Source: WTKG01 sp963735005
Lineage (GTDB): Bacteria; Actinomycetota; Actinomycetes; Actinomycetales; Demequinaceae
Assembly: GCA_963735005.1 (NCBI GenBank)
Contig: CAVTJA010000005.1
Span: 248,001 to 312,000, forward strand
Length of the DNA stretch: 64,000 nt
Reading direction: 5' to 3'
Positions 60,629-64,000 of the stretch are shown here, piece by piece (position 1 is the first letter of the stretch; the number at the start of each line of letters is the position of its first letter). Made by a program: the position numbers and the translations under genes. The notes under the pieces are model-generated. The model saw nothing but the letters and a program-made list of their open reading frames with translations. It had not been told where the DNA came from and ran no database searches.

Positions 60629-61135
60629 CTACCAGCCCTTGGTCCTCGCCATCGCCTTGGTCACGCTGTCGAAGCGCGCGCGGTCAAGCACGGCGCCCTC
60701 GCGACGGATCTTCTTGGGCTTCAGGCGCAGCACGCGGTCAAGGCGCACCTCGCTCGGCCTTCTTTGCGAGTCCCACGCGCCGGAGCCCACGTCCATCCAA
60801 TGGCGACCCCAGCGGGCCTCGTCCGCCGCGTCGCGATCGTGATCCTTGCTCGACAGCATCAAGCCGAGCAGCCATCGTCCGTCACGCCCAACCAGCACCA
60901 CCGGGCGGTCCTTTCCGCGGGACGCGTCCTCCTCATAGGGCACCCATGCCCATACGACCTCGCCTGGGTCGGGCTTCCCGTCAAGGGACGGGGAGTAGGC
61001 GATGTCGAAGCGCCCCTCGAAGTCGCCGGGGTACGCGCGCGAGAACAGAGGGGCGCGGCGCTCGCCTGACGGTGTGGTGCGCGCCCGCGTCCCGGCCCTG
61101 GCGAGGGCTCGCATGGTGCGTCCAATGCCGGACAT
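60629..61135 (-). CDS. PemK/MazF-like protein without adjacent antitoxin
   Basis: A 168-aa protein. An N-terminal basic extension (1-45) precedes a PemK-type core: GEVVWAWVPYEEDASRGKDRPVVLVGRDG, shown here by WVPYEEDASRGKDRPVVLVG, and LMLSSKDHDRD. The C-terminus ends with LDRARFDSVTKAM. Toxic MazF enzymes cleave mRNA. No small antitoxin frame is visible on either side, so this may be a domesticated solitary member. Confidence 0.75.
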   Translation of the reverse strand: MSGIGRTMRALARAGTRARTTPSGERRAPLFSRAYPGDFEGRFDIAYSPSLDGKPDPGEVVWAWVPYEEDASRGKDRPVVLVGRDGRWLLGLMLSSKDHDRDAADEARWGRHWMDVGSGAWDSQRRPSEVRLDRVLRLKPKKIRREGAVLDRARFDSVTKAMARTKGW

Positions 61136-61147
61136 GCGACTCCTTGC

Positions 61148-62821
61148 CTATGCGTTGGCGGACTGCGTGCGCGGGGTGCCGAGTTGGAGCTCCGGCTCCG
61201 GCGCTGGCCTGCCGAATAGGTAGCCCTGGCCGTACGTCCAACCATGATCGAGCGCCTTGCGCCACTGCTCGCGGGTCTCAATACCCTCAACCACACCGTA
61301 CATTCCGATGCTTCTGGTGAGGTTTGCGACGGCGGTGGAGATGCGGTCGCCCGTGCCGTCGTCGCCCAGCCTTTGCGAGAACTCGCGCGACAGCTTGAGG
61401 CCCGCGATGGGATTCTGCAGGACGGACTGAAGCGTCGAGTAGCCGGTGCCGAAGTCATCGAGCAGCAGGTCCACGCCCAGCGCGGCGATCTGCTCGAGGT
61501 CGGCGCGCGCAATCTTGGTGGCGGTGAGCATTCCCGACTCGGTGATTTCGAGCGCGATGCGCCGCGGGTCCACGCCCGTGGCGGACAGCGCTGACTTCAC
61601 AGCGCGGGTGAGGTCGGCCGTGCCGATCTGGCGCGTCGACACGTTCACGAAAATGCGGCCGGTGAACTCAGGGTGGCGAGCGATGAAGGCGCACGCCTCA
61701 TGGAGCACAAACGCGCCGAGCGCGACGACGAGGTTCGACTCCTCGGCGATCTCGATGAAGTCGTGGGGCATCAGGAGGCCGCGCGTGGGGTGCTCCCACC
61801 GCACGAGCGCCTCGTACGCCACGACCTCCTCGGTGTCCATCTTGATCACCGGCTGGTAGTGCACTCGCAACTGGCTGGTGCGAACGGCGGCGCGCAGCTC
61901 GCCCTCAATCGACAGCTTGTTGAGCGCCGTGTGGCGCAAGCGCTCGCTGAAGACCTCGAGCTTCGCGCGGCCGGACTGTTTTGCGGCGTACATCGCGGTG
62001 TCGGCATCGCGCAGGAGGGTCTCGGCCGTGACGTCCCGGGAGGGGAGCGCGAGGCCGGCGCTGACCGTGGGGACGACGGTGTGCGCGGCGACGGTGATGG
62101 GTGTCTGGACGGCGGCGGTAACGACGGCCGCGAGGCCTTCGGCTTCCTCTTGCCCGGTCAGGTTCTCGAACACGACCACGAACTCGTCGCCGCCGAGCCG
62201 GGCGACGGTGTCACCCGCGCGGACGGCGCCCTGGATGCGCTTGCCAATCTGTTCAAGCAGGGAGTCGCCGGCCTCGTGGCCAAGCGAGTCGTTGACGACG
62301 TTGAAGTGGTCCACGTCGAGGAACATCACCGCAAGCGTCTGCGGGCGGTCGCGGTGCGCGCCGAGCGCGTGGCTCAGGCGGTCGATGAGCAAGGTGCGGT
62401 TCGCGAGCCCGGTGAGCGGGTCGTACAGCGCGCGGCGCTCGAGTAGGTCTTTGGCGCGCCGGAACTCGGTGATGTCCTCAACCTGGACCACGAACCGGCG
62501 GTCCGGGCCGTGCGAGGGGCCAGCCGTGACGGTCACGCGGCTCCACACCGTGTCGCCGCTGCTGTCGATGTAGCGCTTCTGGATCTGGAAGTAGGGCACG
62601 TCTCCGTCGACGAGTTGCTGGAACAGCTCGCGGTCGCGCGGGAGGTCGTCGGGATGCGTGAACTCGGAGAAGTGGCGGTCCTTGAGGTCGCACGCCTTCA
62701 TGCCCAGGATGCGCGCAAATGCCGGGTTGAGCTCGAGGTAGCGGCCCTCGTCAGTCAGGACGGCCATGCCTATGGGCGAATCGCGGAACGTGGACGCGAA
62801 GAGATCGTCCGTGGGCGTCAT
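61148..62821 (-). CDS. PAS-GGDEF-EAL cyclic di-GMP signalling protein (copy 2)
   Basis: A 557-aa paralogue of the protein at 58467 with the same order: PAS (FRDSPIGMAVLTDEGRYLEL), GGDEF with ARLGGDEFVVVF and RAGD inhibitory site, and EAL with YEALVRW, FVNVSTRQ, ALEITESG, LDDFGTGYS, LKLSREF and VEGIET. All key acidic residues are present. ATG 62821 behind AAGGGGG is the start; upstream in-frame codons to 63040 run into lepA and are not used. Confidence 0.92.
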   Translation of the reverse strand: MTPTDDLFASTFRDSPIGMAVLTDEGRYLELNPAFARILGMKACDLKDRHFSEFTHPDDLPRDRELFQQLVDGDVPYFQIQKRYIDSSGDTVWSRVTVTAGPSHGPDRRFVVQVEDITEFRRAKDLLERRALYDPLTGLANRTLLIDRLSHALGAHRDRPQTLAVMFLDVDHFNVVNDSLGHEAGDSLLEQIGKRIQGAVRAGDTVARLGGDEFVVVFENLTGQEEAEGLAAVVTAAVQTPITVAAHTVVPTVSAGLALPSRDVTAETLLRDADTAMYAAKQSGRAKLEVFSERLRHTALNKLSIEGELRAAVRTSQLRVHYQPVIKMDTEEVVAYEALVRWEHPTRGLLMPHDFIEIAEESNLVVALGAFVLHEACAFIARHPEFTGRIFVNVSTRQIGTADLTRAVKSALSATGVDPRRIALEITESGMLTATKIARADLEQIAALGVDLLLDDFGTGYSTLQSVLQNPIAGLKLSREFSQRLGDDGTGDRISTAVANLTRSIGMYGVVEGIETREQWRKALDHGWTYGQGYLFGRPAPEPELQLGTPRTQSANA

Positions 62822-62956
62822 GGCCGCGGGCCCCCTTCGCGATCGGTGCCCCCCGGGCAGGGGGCGCTCCGGACTGTTATCGGCATTTTTGGCGAGGACA
62901 TGAGCGCGCCCATGGGACGATAGAACCTGCCCCGCGACAGAAGGATTCAGCCAAAC

Positions 62957-64000
62957 GTGCCCGCAGCCAAGCTCCTCGAGCCTGCCTCGACCCCAACGTC
63001 GTTGATCCGCAATTTCTGCATCATCGCGCACATCGACCACGGCAAGTCAACGTTGGCCGACCGCATGCTTCAGCTCACGGGAATCGTTGACCAGCGCGAC
63101 ATGCGCGCCCAATACCTCGACCGCATGGACATCGAGCGCGAGCGCGGCATCACCATCAAGTCGCAGGCCGTGCGGATGCCGTGGTCCCCGGACGGCACCG
63201 AGCACGCGCTCAACATGATCGATACCCCTGGCCACGTCGACTTCACCTACGAGGTGTCCCGCAGCCTCGCCGCGTGCGAGGGCGCGGTGCTGCTCGTGGA
63301 CGCTGCGCAGGGGATCGAGGCGCAGACGCTCGCGAACCTCTACCTCGCGATGGAGAAGGACCTGACGATCATTCCGGTGCTCAACAAGATTGACCTGCCG
63401 GCGGCGGACCCGGAACGCTACGGCGCCGAGCTTGCCCAACTTGTCGGCTGCGACCCCGACGACGTCCTACGCGTCAGCGGCAAGACGGGAGAGGGAGTCG
63501 AGGCGTTGCTTGACCGCATCGTGCGTGACATCCCGGCGCCGGGCGGCGACGCCAACGCGCCCACCCGAGCCATGATCTTCGACTCGGTCTACGACTCGTA
63601 CCGGGGCGTCATCACGTATGTCCGGGTCATCGACGGGGTCCTCAAACCGCGCGAGAAAATCGCGATGATGTCGACCAAGGCGACGCACGAGCTCCTGGAG
63701 ATTGGCGTGAGCAGCCCCGAGCCCAAGCCAAGCAAGGGGCTCGGCCCCGGCGAGGTGGGATACCTCATTACGGGCGTGAAGGACGTGCGTCTCAGCCGCG
63801 TCGGCGACACGGTGACGGACGCGGCGAAGCCCGCCAAGCAGGCGCTCGGCGGTTACCGCGACCCCAAGCCCATGGTGTTCTCCGGCCTGTACCCGCTCGA
63901 CGGCTCGGACTATCCGGTCCTGCGCGACGCGCTCGACAAGCTCAAGCTAAACGACGCCGCTCTCATCTACGAGCCCGAGACCTCAGTCGCGCTGGGGTTT
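62957..64000 (+). CDS. lepA: Elongation factor 4 (LepA), 5' part
   Basis: The first 348 residues of the back-translocating ribosomal GTPase. It starts with GTG 62957. The G motifs are AHIDHGKST, DIERERGITIK, DTPGHVDF and NKIDLP. Domain II begins near AMIFDSVYDSYRG. It runs off the window edge in frame. The gap of 135 bases to the c-di-GMP gene contains divergent promoters not resolved by eye. Confidence 0.95.
   Translation, partial: MPAAKLLEPASTPTSLIRNFCIIAHIDHGKSTLADRMLQLTGIVDQRDMRAQYLDRMDIERERGITIKSQAVRMPWSPDGTEHALNMIDTPGHVDFTYEVSRSLAACEGAVLLVDAAQGIEAQTLANLYLAMEKDLTIIPVLNKIDLPAADPERYGAELAQLVGCDPDDVLRVSGKTGEGVEALLDRIVRDIPAPGGDANAPTRAMIFDSVYDSYRGVITYVRVIDGVLKPREKIAMMSTKATHELLEIGVSSPEPKPSKGLGPGEVGYLITGVKDVRLSRVGDTVTDAAKPAKQALGGYRDPKPMVFSGLYPLDGSDYPVLRDALDKLKLNDAALIYEPETSVALGF

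Noticed and set aside
1..64000. CRISPR arrays, insertion sequences, integrases, prophage genes or replication origin
   Set aside because: No repeat-spacer pattern, transposase or integrase motif, or DnaA-box cluster was found on reading both strands.

Overview
The window is a chromosomal segment of a high-GC actinobacterium. The gene order rne-rplU-rpmA-obg-proB-proA-nadD-rsfS, the MgtA-type mannosyltransferase, the DevR/DevS-like two-component pair and the alpha-E/ATP-grasp/transglutaminase trio all point to Actinomycetota. Micrococcales (for example a Demequina- or Cellulomonas-like genus) is my best guess, but it rests on general impression rather than a search. Coding density is very high, many starts are GTG or TTG, and most operons are translationally coupled through 1- to 14-base stop/start overlaps. 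No CRISPR array, insertion sequence, prophage or rRNA was seen. One tRNA gene, tRNA-Ala(GGC), is present.

Layout. 1-375: end of coaD. 533-4640: an ECF sigma factor operon with a membrane-anchored putative anti-sigma protein and a large exported protein. 4750-7160: yceD (DUF177), rpmF, rnc, mutM. 7171-15176: a DevR-like regulator on the plus strand faces a minus-strand operon cydA-cydB-cydD-cydC-devS-like kinase, with a DosR/DevR-type palindrome upstream of cydA. 15479-17530: RNase E/G. 17602-20524: a coupled three-gene glyco module (nucleotidyltransferase-kinase fusion, GT4 glycosyltransferase, thymidylate-kinase-like gene broken by an amber codon). 20692-21271: rplU, rpmA. 21341-24216: vanB, vanA and a divergent PadR-type vanR around a perfect operator-like palindrome. 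24213-27585: a membrane protein, obgE, proB. 27766-30959: a xylose-type ABC importer. 31028-35748: proA, a 49-aa membrane peptide, nadD, a KPEP-repeat membrane protein with a frameshift, rsfS, and a histidine phosphatase. 35811-35886: tRNA-Ala. 35936-38214: two GT4 glycosyltransferases. 38308-39664: CopC-like and YceI-like envelope proteins. 39711-45677: hemC-hemD-hemB-hemL followed by a frameshifted siroheme synthase and a sirohydrochlorin chelatase. 45754-47547: a GT-C-like membrane protein. 47552-50900: transglutaminase, alpha-E and ATP-grasp genes. 50984-58459: leuS, degV, comEA, comEC, holA. 58467-62821: two paralogous PAS-GGDEF-EAL proteins flanking rpsT and an orphan PemK/MazF-like gene. 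62957 to the end: start of lepA.

Most interesting system: the kinase gene translationally coupled to the end of cydABDC has two GAF domains, and the two haem-pocket residues of mycobacterial DevS (His149 and Tyr171) have counterparts at His111 and Tyr133. The regulator converging on it keeps the DevR recognition-helix residues. A 16-bp perfect palindrome with the DosR-box core GGGAC-N4-GTCCC lies about 55 bp upstream of cydA. Together this predicts a self-contained haem gas-sensor circuit that controls cytochrome bd oxidase and its own sensor.

Gene integrity: three genes (vanB, the KPEP protein, siroheme synthase) each appear to carry one extra base, a fourth (the kinase) has an in-frame TAG, and comEC overruns holA. 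Either the assembly has small indels or several accessory genes are decaying. Raw-read support would decide this. Promoters, operators and terminators are called by eye and carry lower confidence.
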